From: Bacteroidota bacterium
GTDB taxonomy: Bacteria > Bacteroidota > Bacteroidia > AKYH767-A > OLB10
Assembly: GCA_016709725.1 (NCBI GenBank)
Contig: JADJMG010000012.1
Span: 1-42,436, forward strand
Direction of reading: 5' to 3'
DNA length: 42,436 nucleotides
Positions 1 through 9,974 of the stretch are shown here, one piece after another. A program made the translations under genes and the position numbers. The notes below the pieces were generated by a model, which was given only the letters and a program-made list of their open reading frames with translations, did no database searches and had not been told where the DNA came from. Position 1 is the stretch's first letter, and every line of letters starts with the position of its first letter.

Positions 1-261
1 TACAATAACCTCTCAACCAATGAAGTGTTATTGCACAATAATCATTTCGCCACCCAGAAAATTTTAGAAATAATGCAGGACGTTGAAAGAATGGTGAGTA
101 CTAATATAAATGATATGGGGCAAAAATTAAACAAATTGATTACAACTAACCCAGTGAATGCTAATATCAGAAGAGATAATTCGAAAACGAAAAGCCAAAA
201 GCAGAGATTGAAAACACTGTGTACCGGAACTAAGTTCAACAAACTCCGATACTATATTTAA
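1..261 (+). CDS. hypothetical protein, 5' end outside window
   Basis: An open frame runs from the window edge to a TAA at 259-261, so its start is probably upstream. The visible part is hydrophilic and mostly helical in composition, with a Lys/Arg/Gln-rich C-terminal third (RRDNSKTKSQKQR). I recognise no family. The neighbourhood is rich in frameshifts, so the last 20 residues may be read in the wrong frame. A basic tail fits a nucleic-acid-binding protein, but that is only a composition argument. Confidence 0.35.
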   Translation, partial: YNNLSTNEVLLHNNHFATQKILEIMQDVERMVSTNINDMGQKLNKLITTNPVNANIRRDNSKTKSQKQRLKTLCTGTKFNKLRYYI

Positions 262-327
262 CAACATACAGAGACTAAACATTCATTAAACATTTTGTTA
301 ATTAGCAACCATTAAAAACTAAGCAAA

Positions 328-1071
328 ATGAGAAATACAATCACCATCATCGCCATTTTAGCAATAGTTTTCTATACTTCTTACAGCACAGGCGGCATTA
401 ACGGCAGCAATGGCAAAAACATTGTAACATTAATGTTCCCAAAGTATTAAGCAGAGGTTTTAGACTGGTATATTCAAACAACCGAAAAGGATGTTGTGCC
501 AACCTTAGCCAGTTTAAGATAAAATTACAATGTTGCCTATTGACGGTGCTTCAGAACTGCTTCAAAGGCATTGTTGGAGAATATTTTATTCGAGCATAGG
601 AAAGCGAATGGGATGTAATGGGTTTAAATGCCAATGAAACCGACAAGCTCAAAAGAAGCCTTTGCTAAATTCATCCACTCCAAAATGGAAGAATTGAAAG
701 TCGCCATCACAGAAGCAAAAATGCACCGTCAAGAGGTAGGAAACAGAACTGATATATTGGGTGCATTGGAGGTAGCCCAGAGCAGGTTTAATGCTAATTT
801 CAACAACAGCATCGTTATAATGAGTGATATGGAACAACTGCCGATAACTGCAAGATGTGTGCAAAAGGAAAAGCATCAATTGAAACTTTCACAAACAGCC
901 GATGTAAAGTATTCAAACATCACCCAACTTTTCAATTGCGGTTATAACGAAACGAACAAATGGCTATGCCCAAAACATGTATTACAACGAAATCAAAACT
1001 TACCGGGATGGGTTTTTACCACTCAAGGCGTGAAAAGTATGGTTATCGAAAGCCCGATGCCTCTCAATTGA
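328..1071 (+). CDS. putative exported protein with a VWA-like segment, frameshifted
   Basis: The start at 328 gives a short basic end and a hydrophobic stretch (TIIAILAIVFYTSY) that looks like a signal peptide or anchor. The reading then breaks at least three times before a clean stretch from about 628. The joined product contains DWYIQTTEKDVVPTLASL, LPIDGASETASKALL, and further on RTDILGALEVA followed by SIVIMSDMEQ. The last two recall the middle strands of von Willebrand factor A domains (a hydrophobic strand ending SDM). The metal-site DxSxS strand is not seen, so the VWA idea is weak. Near the 3' end another frame (about 960-1097, ending KRAYVANN) looks equally protein-like, so a second short gene may be fused here by errors. 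Function unknown. Confidence 0.4.
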
Positions 1072-1425
1072 AACGAGCTTATGTAGCCAACAATTAAAAT
1101 AACAAACTGCTGTAGGAAATAACTATAAATAAGCATGTTGCCGGAGTGAACAGGTAATTCACGAAACAAACTACCACTGGACACATTACTTCAGTTGGGT
1201 ATCCTTTTTTACTTTGGGTTTGTACCCTACAAACAAACGCTAAACAGATGAATTTATAGTAACCTCAAAGCGGATCATTATCAAAAGGACTGATTCCCTA
1301 TTACACCTTAGAAATGAATTTGAGTCGTGTAGAAACGAGTGCGCCGTCGAACAAGGGAGTCTCGGCAGAATGTTGGTACGGCTGCATCACCATTATTGGT
1401 ACAGGAGGCACAAAGGGAACGATTT

Positions 1426-1758
1426 ATGGAAATACAGAACCCAATACAGTTCCGTCAAAGTTTTATGCAAAATTTAGCCAAAAATCTACTGACTATATAT
1501 TCTCTACACAAAAAAAAGTAAAATCGAGTCCAGTAAAAACATTGGTAAGCTTATAGCCACCATTGCCAGTGCCACCATAACCTGTCTTCGTTTATACCTG
1601 ATGGGCATTTCTCCATTAATACGGCAATGATTGTAACCCTTGCGGTGGTAATATTTGTAGCTCTTGGAAACAATGCAGCAAAAATATTATTGGCCTGTGC
1701 TCTCATTCTTTTTGTATTACTGATAGTGGCGGAACTAAGAAAGGCTTTAATGCCTTAA
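1426..1758 (+). CDS. small membrane protein, hypothetical, frameshifted
   Basis: Joining three frames gives a product of about 110 residues. It starts MEIQNPIQFRQSFMQ, continues KKSKIESSKNIGKLIATIAS and ends in two close hydrophobic segments: TAMIVTLAVVIFVALG, then KILLACALILFVLLIVAELR before the stop at 1756-1758. The two segments predict a helical hairpin in the inner membrane with a soluble N-terminal half. No family recognised. The region 1098-1425 before it holds no coding frame I can defend, though fragments suggest the gene may begin further upstream. The junctions are inferred. Confidence 0.4.
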
Positions 1759-1878
1759 TGGGAAATATGTTGACATTGCTTTGTGTATTAGGAGGCTGTA
1801 CATAATGCTTCCGGGGCTTGTTTACGTGGAGGTAAATAATTCCAACTAACCGTATTTCTCTATTAAGTAAAATGAAAT

Positions 1879-2399
1879 ATGGCAAAAATAAACCCCTTCG
1901 ACATCATCAAAACAACACAAGATATTCCTGCAAAGTCATTATCAATGAGGAGCACCCTACACCCACGAGGCCATAGACATTGAATTGCCTAAAGGCACTT
2001 GCTGTTTTCAATACCCACAAATTACAAAGCTATTACCCAGCTTTCATTTGTCCCACAAAGAAAAAGCAGTTTGATACCATCAAAAACCTCTACATCACAA
2101 GACCACCCACGTTGCGAAATTATTGGGCTACATACAGCATAAATACAGCTGATCTGAACAATAAATTTGAGTTCATTGAAAGATTCGATTACAAGCAACT
2201 TCAGCCTGATTCAACAGCACATAACTACCTGCTGGAGTATATTTATTTAGATGGCAAAATACAGGAAGTGGATACCACAAAATACCTTTGATTCATTTCT
2301 GATTGGAAGTCTATTGAAGAAACAAAAACTAACTTTGAAAACTTCATACTTGACTCACCAGGAAGCAACAATATTATCGTATACGAGATAAAGGAGTAG
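1879..2399 (+). CDS. hypothetical protein of about 170 residues, frameshifted
   Basis: ATG at 1879 begins MAKINPFDIIKTTQDIPAK. Four frame segments follow each other without overlap: VIINEEHPTP, AIDIELPKGTCCFQYPQITK, DTIKNLYITRPPTLRNYW, and after about 2290 SDWKSIEETKTNFENFILD ending in YEIKE at the stop 2397-2399. The consistent character across the joins argues for one soluble protein broken by three or four base errors. No signal peptide, membrane segment or recognised motif. It precedes the ABC transporter operon by 93 bases and could belong to the same unit or to an unrelated island upstream. Confidence 0.45.
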
Positions 2400-2492
2400 A
2401 TAAAGTTGAAATAGCAATAAGTTTTTAACATTTTTTATTTCAATTAGTTGAAGCTTAACTAACCTCAACTAACTGGAAATTTATATAATATA

Positions 2493-3266
2493 ATGGCACT
2501 ACAAATTTCAAATATTTCATTTTGGCTTTTAATCCTTCGACTTCCGTACTCAACGGTATTAGCATGGATGTAAACAAAGGCGAAACCTTGGCTATTGTAG
2601 GTGCTTCGGGCTGCGGCAAGTCCACCTTATTGCGATTAGTTTCGGGCATTTGCCAAATTCCAAAAGCGATACTTTTCTGGAACCATTACTATTGAAGGTA
2701 CACTGCCAAATGATTATGTGAAAGGCAAACTGGCTTTTATGTTTCAGGAGGCCGCGCTGATGCCTAATCTTAATGTAAAGAAAATATTGCTTTACCTCTA
2801 AAAATTAAAGGCATAAAGACGACGCTAAAGTAAATGCATTGATTGCCACCGTTGGACTTACGGAATATGCCAACTACCTGCCAAACAGCAACTTTCTGGT
2901 GGAATGAAAACAAGAGTGTCTTTGGCAAGAAGTTTTGTAACACAACCGAATTATTATTATTAGACGAACCTTTCTCTGCATTGGATATTGCCGGAAAAGC
3001 AAACTGTATGTAGAACTGGAAAAGCTAAGAAATAAATACAATACCACAGTTGTGATTATTTACGCATGATGTGCAGGAAGCATTGTTATTAGCCAATAAA
3101 GTAGCCGTGTTAAGCAAAGACGGATTGTAAAGCAGATTATACAATTAACAGCAATTTTTCAATAACAGAAAGAGTAAATGACATTTCTTCTTTTTGTATG
3201 AAAGAATTGTATGCAGAATATATGATTCCCATTCAGGAAAATATTATGAACGATAAAAGAGTGTAA
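2493..3266 (+). CDS. ABC transporter ATP-binding protein, NitT/TauT (SsuB/TauB) type, frameshifted
   Basis: This is the ATPase of an import system for a small organic anion or base. After joining frames all hallmark motifs are present in order: Walker A GASGCGKST (about 2607-2633), Q-loop AFMFQEA (about 2730-2750), signature LSGGM (about 2893), Walker B LLLLDEP with D-loop SALD (about 2955-2990) and the H-loop reading THD near 3063. At about 255 residues it has the usual length. At least six single-base errors break it; the motifs are otherwise intact, so the natural gene is probably functional. It ends one base before the permease ATG at 3268. The family transports nitrate, sulfonates, taurine or thiamin pyrimidine precursors; the sequence does not settle the substrate. 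Confidence 0.8.
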
Positions 3267-3267
3267 T

Positions 3268-3996
3268 ATGAAAAAGGCGGATTATATATATAGGTTTAAT
3301 AATTGCTTTGCTCATCCTTTGGCAATATTTTGGTAGTACAAACCAAACTGTTAGACTTTTGCTATCTTCTCCATCATTAGTGTTTGACTATTTGGGCAAT
3401 AATCTATATGATATGTAGGATGCCACCAGAACAACATTTATTGAAGCATTTTTAGGGTTGCTAATAGCTACTACTTTTAGTTTCGGAATAATGATACTTT
3501 GTTTTTATAAACCCAAACTAATGGATTTTGTCTTACCTATTATGGTTACATCTCAGGTCATTCCATTAATCGTTTTAGCTCCATTTTTTATTATACTTTT
3601 TGGATTTGGTCTATGCTCTAAAATTGCTATGGCTGCCGTAATCAGCTTCTTTCCCATTTTTGTTAATTTTGCACAAGGCTACAAAAGCATTGATAGCAAC
3701 ATACACGAACTGATGCACATAAATAATGCACCCTTAAAGTTCAGAATATACAATGTGTATTTCCCTTTATCAATGGGCAGCATTATAGCTGGTATAAAAA
3801 TCAGTTCTACTTTATCCAATTATAGGGGCTATCGTAGCTGAATTTAGTGGTGCTGAAAGCGGATTGGGGAAAAATCTTTATATAAGTGCAATTAGGTTGG
3901 AACCAGATTTAATGATGTGTCCTCATTACTTCTGTCCATTTTTATAGGATTGTTTTTTATTCAATACCTTTGGTAATAGAAAAAAAAGTTGATTAA
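3268..3996 (+). CDS. ABC transporter permease, SsuC/TauC type (BPD_transp_1), frameshifted
   Basis: Inner-membrane subunit paired with the upstream ATPase. The joined product (about 240 residues) starts MKKADYIY and shows some six hydrophobic segments. The EAA-type cytoplasmic loop that docks the ATPase follows MGSIIAGIKI, and the family signature AEFSGAESGLG lies near 3840-3875, where SsuC/TauC permeases carry a similar AE..GA..GLG. There are frameshifts near 3410, 3815 and 3900. The stop is uncertain because the end reads either KKVD or KVIKWIRITN; the second would run into the next gene. Expected to form a homodimer channel fed by the binding lipoprotein encoded three genes downstream. Confidence 0.75.
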
Positions 3997-4013
3997 ATGG
4001 ATAAGAATTACAA

Positions 4014-4814
4014 ATGACACATCATCAGGAGTTAAGTGTGACTGATCTATTCAGAGAATACTTTGAGGAAAAATTTACCTCATTAGATATAGAAATGGAT
4101 GATGAAATATCCCTTTATGAAAACATAAAAGCTTTGTGTCAGAAACATGGTAAATCGTTTATTGAAAAATGTAATCTTGCTTTACGATATGCTTATGATA
4201 CAAAGTATGGTAATTGGGATGAAGTAAACGATTTAAGAAAATTGTATATCAGTGATTGGTGTACCCCAATAAAAAAGTATTTTGAAAATGTAACCCAATT
4301 AAATACGTTAATTGATATTGGTTGCAATGATGGAAGGGAATTAAAAGATATACTTGGCGACAATTTCAGCAAGCCTAAAATAACACTTATAGACATAAGC
4401 AGGAAAGCTATCAATAGGCTCCAACAATCTGTTGTCACAGGCACATTGAAGTAATTAACGAATCCTTTAACACTGCAAAATTCAAGAAAAACAGTTTTGA
4501 TTTTTGTGTTTCCCTTCGTACACTTCACAGTTCAGGCATTGATACCAATGAAAGTCTGAAAAGATGTTATGAAATAACCAAGCCCAAAGGAATTATTATC
4601 TTGTCCGTTTCTAATGGATATATTGATGATATTACAGGAGAAGCATTGAAGGGAATGTATAATTATTCTACTGGCATAGTTGACGAAGTAAAACCATTTC
4701 AAGTGGCAAAAGGATATGGCTGATAAGTTAATATCTTTAAATGCTGTAAATGTAAATATCATAGAAGGCAATTCTGAAATTTTCATAATTGGGTATAAGA
4801 ATGAAAAGCAATAA
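4014..4814 (+). CDS. class I SAM-dependent methyltransferase, first of two, frameshifted
   Basis: About 265 residues after joining frames at about 4440 and 4715. The first 90 residues are helical with no recognised domain. The Rossmann methyltransferase fold follows: motif I LIDIGCNDGREL (near residue 102), an acidic post-I strand ITLIDIS, motif IV FDFCVSLRTLHSSG and post-motif strand GIIILSVSNGY. The C-terminus reads EIFIIGYKNEKQ. The methyl acceptor cannot be read from sequence; the motif IV loop lacks the NPPY of N-methylases. It overlaps the next methyltransferase by about 14 bases and sits between the permease and the binding protein of one transporter, so it may modify the imported compound or a product derived from it (inference). 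Confidence 0.7.
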
Positions 4815-5525
4815 TGAAATAGGTTTTTGGGGTGAAAAACCAGAAGAGTATGCTAACTTAAAAGAAGAGAGTAGGAAAACTATTTTATTCCCAGCAGTAT
4901 TAAATATTCTTACCTTAAAAGAAGGAGACAAAGTATTGGACTATGGTGGTGGTGATGGAGGTTTTTTAGATTTCATTGAAAGTAAAATTGAAAAATACTT
5001 ATACGACCCCAGCAAAGGGATGATTGATTTTGCAAAAAAAAACCGATCTACAATTGAGCATTTTTATACCTCGGATGATAAACTGTCTATTAAATATTTT
5101 GATATAGTTACATTAATACATGTAGTAACTGTAATAAAAGATGACATTGAGTTAATAAGGATATTTAAAAAGATAAGGCAGTTAATGAAAGATGATGGGA
5201 CATTTGTAATAGGAATGACACACCCGGCTTTTAAGAATAATTTTTTCTCAACTTTCCATACAGATTTCTCTACGCATAAACAGGGCTTTGATTATTTGAA
5301 TAATGCCTTACCTTACTTTGTGCATTTGAATACAGAAAAGGCAAATGAGTTTATCAGTTTGAATGTTTCCATAGACCAATATCTGCTGTAATGAACATGC
5401 TTATAGAAAGTGGATTTACAATTTCAAAAGTATTGGAAGTTGAAGACAAGGATTTCAAAGACCCCTATAAAAAATATTATTTACCACCTTTTTTAATCAT
5501 TGAAAGTAAAATTAAATCTAAATAA
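4801..5525 (+). CDS. class I SAM-dependent methyltransferase, second of two, frameshifted near 3' end
   Basis: Start at 4801 (MKSNNEIGFWGEKPEEYA), inside the end of the previous gene; an in-frame ATG at 4789 is also possible. SAM-binding motif I is VLDYGGGDGGFLDF, post-I YLYDPSKGMIDFA, motif IV FDIVTLIHVVTVIKDD, followed by a strand GTFVIGMTHPAF, the usual layout of Methyltransf_11/25-like enzymes. After 5391 the frame shifts and continues MLIESGFTISKVLEVEDK and ends LIIESKIKSK at 5523-5525, one base before the next ATG. The C-terminal pattern (lid region, then a strand on the substrate pocket) resembles small-molecule methylases; this is inference. It is not closely similar to the first methyltransferase, so the pair is not a recent duplication. 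Confidence 0.7.
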
Positions 5526-5526
5526 A

Positions 5527-6502
5527 ATGAAAAAAATAACCGTATTACTATCAGCCTTTGTACTGATGCTCGCAAGTTGCAACAACAACAATTCAACTAC
5601 TGGAAATGCCCAAGCCGATAAGGTTTCTTTAAGGTTTGATTGGACAACCAATATGTCATTTTTTGGGGATATAGTGGGTATGAATGATTTTGCAAAGCAA
5701 AATAATATTGAGATGAAATGCTTACAGGCTGGTGAAGGTGTTGACCCTGTAAAAATGGTTATTGCTGGCACAGACCAAATTGGAATTACTACTTTTGATA
5801 AATTACTTGCAGCACAACGAAAAGGGGCAGATTTAGTGGCTATTGGTTTTATAAACAACGCATCACCAACAGTTTTTTACCAAGGGAAGATGAGAAATTT
5901 AGTGAGCCGAAAGATTTTGAGGGGAAAACGGTAGGTATAATGCCAGGAGGCTCTACAGAATTTGTTTACAGAGCTTTTTGAAAAAACGGGAGTTGATGCA
6001 AAGAAAGTAAAAGAGATTCCTGCAAGTTTTGATTTAACTGGGTTTATCAATAAATTATACAATGTAAACTTGCTTTATTTATGTTGAAAATGTGGCTTTG
6101 GATGAGCAGGGTGTAAAGTATAATATGATTGAGCCGAGAAATTTTGGTGTTACATTTCCCGGCAGAGTATATTTCGCAAAACGTGAGTTTGTTGAAAAAA
6201 ATAAGGATTTGGTTCAAAGGTTCATTAATACTGTTTGCAGGGTTGGGAATCTTCCTTTAAAAATCAGACAATGCAGCAAAAGAATTAAAAAATACGACAA
6301 AGCATTAATGAAGAAAGAGAAAGAAGGTCATTTGATAAAGGTGTACCGTACTTTAATGGCTTTAATAGGCAACTGTTAATGGTTGATGAAAGCAAGCTTA
6401 CAGAAATGGTTAATCTTTAAAGGATGTGAGCCTCATTAAGAGCAATGAATATACTAAGGCTGTTGACTTGTCATTTGTAAAAGCTATTATTCTAAAAAAT
6501 GA
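5527..6502 (+). CDS. NMT1/THI5-like ABC substrate-binding lipoprotein, frameshifted
   Basis: Solute-binding protein of the transporter. The N-terminus MKKITVLLSAFVLMLASCNN is a lipoprotein signal with lipobox LASC, so it should be tethered in the periplasm. The mature protein begins a type II binding fold: VSLRFDWTTNMSFFGDIVGM, AGEGVDPVKMVIAGTDQIGI, then KTVGIMPGGSTEFVYRAL and YFAKREFVEKNKDLVQRFI. The GGxTE turn and the DWTxN N-terminal strand are typical of NMT1/THI5-like and SsuA proteins (TauA/ThiY group). Breaks lie near 5890, 5960, 6070, 6245 and 6330. The C-terminus appears to read AYYSKK, stopping at 6500-6502 and overlapping the ATG of the kinase gene (6499) by ATGA. This points to translational coupling between import and signalling genes. 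Confidence 0.72.
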
Positions 6503-9305
6503 AAGGACAATTCCCATTTGAAAGTAGCATAAGGCAACTTGTTCTGCATTTAGATTCTTTGATTTCAAATGTGGAGCATTTTAGTAGTGAAGGCTCAGAG
6601 CAAGCAAGTCAAAATGTTAATGATCACAAGAAAATAAACCATATACTTTCTTGTCAAATTGTAAATTTTGGGTCAGATGCAGGCAAGCTAAATAATTATG
6701 ACGTTTATAATTATTGTCATACCATTGATACATACGAACAAGAGTTAGAGAAACATTTTAAAATTCAGAGAAGAATAAATCAATTCTTTCAATTGAAAAG
6801 GATAAAACGATGATGGAATTTGGTACTCAAAAAGAGTACCCAAAAAGAATGCAGTCACAGACATAAATTTAGAATATAGGCAACAAAAGACAGTTGCTTC
6901 TTACGAAGTTTATAGTGGTGAAGCTGAAAGTAAAGAGCAATGGAATAATTGGAGAAATCTAATGTTTAGTATTTATGAAAATGCTAATAGCGTTTTTTCA
7001 AAAAATATACGAATTAAACTCACTGATAAAAAACATCTTTATAGTGGTATTTACATAACATTTGCTTGCAAGTTAAACTTTAAACAAATAGGTATTATAG
7101 GTAGGATATGTGAAACACTTTTAAATGATATTGCTTTCAAGGACCTTATCCCCAATCTGCATGAAAGCATTGAAAAACAAGCTACCAAATCCGCTATCTC
7201 ACAAGTAATGGCCCGCAATATGAGCCATAATATCGGCAGCCATGTGATGAATAAGTTGATTGGTGATTTGAGAAGTTTGGAATTATTAGATTTTGAAAAA
7301 GATAAAACCAGTTATAAATCTTCTAAACTAACTGAGCTTCATAGTAAAATAGAGGAAAAGTTAAAGAAGGATGATTGGTATAATAAAGCAAATGATAAAT
7401 TAAAAGGTCGAGCATTAAAAAATGAAATAGCTTTAAAACTCATTTCCGATTTCAACAGCTATGTTAAATGCCGGATGGATTATTTAGCCGACCTAACATT
7501 TGGAACACCTGCAATGTTAAGCAGTAAAATGTCTATACGGATATTTTCGAAGATTTGGACAAAGTTCGCCTCTTGTTAGATAATATTTCCGGCAGAGGGC
7601 AGCAATTTCAGTATAAACTTCTTTTTAAATTTAAGGACAATCAATTCTGTAAGGAAACTGATTTTCCTGTGGCAATTCCCAATGATGTGTTAGGTTGCCA
7701 GGCATTTTATAATATTATTGAAAACGTTATTAGAAACACTGCAAAACACGCCACAAATACCAGCATTCCTATAAAAGAGTTTACTATCAACTTCAGGGAA
7801 ATTGATGAAGAAGAAATAGATGGAAATATTGAATTGTGGCATGAGGTACAAAGCCTGTATTGTGTAGAAATATATGACAATCTCAAATTGATAATATTGA
7901 GGCATTGGTTAAAAGCCAAAATCTAAAAATCAATGGCAAAATACTGAATGAAGAAAATAAACTTAGGGGTGAATCACTTGGAATGATAGAGATGGACGCA
8001 AGTGCTGCTTACCTACGTCAGTTTGAAATTATTGAGGTTGATAGTGATGATTATGATGTGGATGAAGATTGATAAAATATTTAACTCAAAAGGAAAACTA
8101 AACATTTTAAAAGCCTTTAATAAAAACAGTTGTTTGGCTTATCGGTTTTTTATCAAAAAACCGCAGGAGGTTTTAATTGTTACTGATAATGAAAATAAGA
8201 AAAAAGAACTAATAAAATATGGCATTTGGACAACGGATGTAGAAAGCTTTAAGCAGCATTTAAATCAGAACAGGAACTACAATCACAACTTCTTGGTGTT
8301 AGAAGAAGGGGATGCAGCACTAAAAAGTTTGGTAGCTGAGAGAGAGGCTGCCGTAACAAAAAGAATTTACTATAAGTCTGCAAATGAAATAAATAAACTA
8401 CTTCATAACGAAACGTTGGAAATTCAAAAGCTGCTGAGGAAATTAAGCTGGCACTTTGGGTAAGTCGGGAGAGTGAGCTGTATGAAATTTATAAGGATGC
8501 ACTCGGTAAAGACGAAAATGGAAATCCGGATATATATAATCTTCCTAAGTTGCACAATTCTTTGCTGATTTCTCTAGTCATTTATATAAAATTGCTGATT
8601 CGCCTATCCCACAAGATGAATGGAATAAAAAATGCAATAATCACTTTTATTATGAAGGCTTATCTAGCAAAGCCCAAAATGTTTTGCCTTGGTTTGTCGA
8701 AATTGTTACCAACGAACAAAACGAAGAGAAAAGATTTCAAAATATAAGGACAGTTTAACAGATGAATCTAATTATCAGACTAAGTTAAAAGTTGGTGAAT
8801 CAATCCTAAACAGAATTATTGTTTTAGATGAAAGAATACAAGACAAGTTAAATGAAAACCTTTAAGATTCCTTATTCTGAGCACTTCAAATGAGTGGAAT
8901 CTTTGTTCCAAACAAAGACTTTGACCTTAAAGCAGATTCAATTGAAATTAAGGGAATAGAAGATTTTATTGATGAGACAATGAAAAATAACAATTACGAG
9001 TTACCAATGAATCCAGAAATGGACTTCCTTTTGATTCATTATAGTTTATTAGAAAGGGCGTATGAAAATGAGAAAGAAAAAGAACAAGTCAATGGAGTTA
9101 GAAAAAAAGAGTGGGTTCATAATAAACTGAAGAACTTGTCAAAAAAATTAAACATTGTGGTTACTTCAGGAAGGGGAAATATTCAGGGTTGCCAGATAAT
9201 GTTCGGTTTGTAAACTTGTCGGTAATTACCACTGCACTAATTGACATAAAGTCAAAATATTTAATTCACAATATTTTACACTCCAAGCAGAACGACTTAA
9301 TTTAA
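6499..9305 (+). CDS. large soluble histidine-kinase-like protein with receiver-like C-terminus, frameshifted
   Basis: About 935 residues once six or so breaks are joined. No signal peptide or membrane segment, so it should be cytoplasmic. A unique N-terminal third (about 1-235) is followed by an H-box-like helix VMARNMSHNIGSHVMNKLIG, with the candidate phospho-accepting His codon at 7226-7228. An N-box AFYNIIENVIRNTAKHA (about 7702-7752) marks a HATPase domain. The G1 region reads EIYDNSQIDN, not DxGxG, and the lid region LRGESLGMIEM, so the ATPase is divergent. After about 8070 comes a roughly 400-residue C-terminal part with RIIVLDERIQ (8818-8845), FLLIHYSLLE and VVTSGRG (9157-9177) then VRFVNLSVITTAL. 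Strands each followed by a polar loop suggest a degenerate receiver fold (inference). The next gene starts 6 bases later; the response regulator lies two genes downstream. Confidence 0.65.
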
Positions 9306-9311
9306 ATTAAC

Positions 9312-9872
9312 ATGAATCGAATTATTATTTCAACAAGTTTTGAAAAATTGGCAATGTTAGATAGAGCCCGTGAGAAAAAAGGTTTACCACTTTTAAAGCA
9401 AAATCCTATTATAGGCTTTGATAAGTATCAGAAATGTTTTGTGGTGGACTTTAATAGGTGTGATGTTTTGTTAATACAAGATAGTTTTGAATCACGAACA
9501 GTTAATTAAAATAAATTAACTCTTAGTAGGGAAGCAGATTATTTTATACACCACGAAACTCCAATGGGCTGAAAGACCTTCAGAATAGTTTATTTAGTGA
9601 AAACCATATATTGAAAGGTAATCACATTGCTAACAACGATTTCGTTTATTATCCTTTATTTAAAGATATTATATTAAACGATGAAGTAAATGACAAGGTT
9701 TCTACAATAATTGAACGATTTTATAATAGCAAAATAAATGCACCAGATAGTAGAGTAAAGAAAGTTTTCTTGAATACATATATAATGGCAATCTGCCAGA
9801 TGATTATCAAATACCTCCATCCATATTGAGGTAGATGGTATAAATGAATTAATACAATATTTTAAAACATAA
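9312..9872 (+). CDS. hypothetical protein between kinase and response regulator, frameshifted
   Basis: ATG at 9312, 6 bases after the kinase stop, so almost certainly cotranscribed. The joined product is about 186 residues: MNRIIISTSFEKLAMLDRAR, then VVDFNRCDVLLIQDSFESR, SREADYFIHHETPMGLKDLQ, FVYYPLFKDIILNDEVNDKV and a C-terminus EVDGINELIQYFKT. There is an in-frame TAA at 9507 and breaks near 9570 and 9770. No family recognised. The strand DVLLIQDSF and the following HHETP give a Rossmann-like impression only. Its position suggests a partner or accessory factor of the kinase-regulator pair. Confidence 0.5.
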
Positions 9873-9898
9873 CCCTTATCAGAAAAATGATAAGGGTT
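9871..9898 (+). terminator. perfect 11-bp hairpin after the small gene
   Basis: AACCCTTATCA at 9871-9881 and its exact complement TGATAAGGGTT at 9888-9898 enclose the loop GAAAAA. It begins inside the stop codon of the upstream gene. No T-run follows, so it is not a textbook intrinsic terminator; it may act as an mRNA end or processing site, or weaken read-through into the response regulator gene. Confidence 0.5.
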
Positions 9899-9974
9899 CG
9901 GACTTATGCAGCGAATCTAATATAAAATATGTGCAATTAATGACCACTTTAGGATTTAAAAGATAATTGGAGCT

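Noticed and set aside
2493..6502. Pseudogenised transporter operon
   Set aside because: All ATPase, permease, methylase and lipobox motifs survive when frames are joined; breaks sit mostly at homopolymers, which fits sequencing error.
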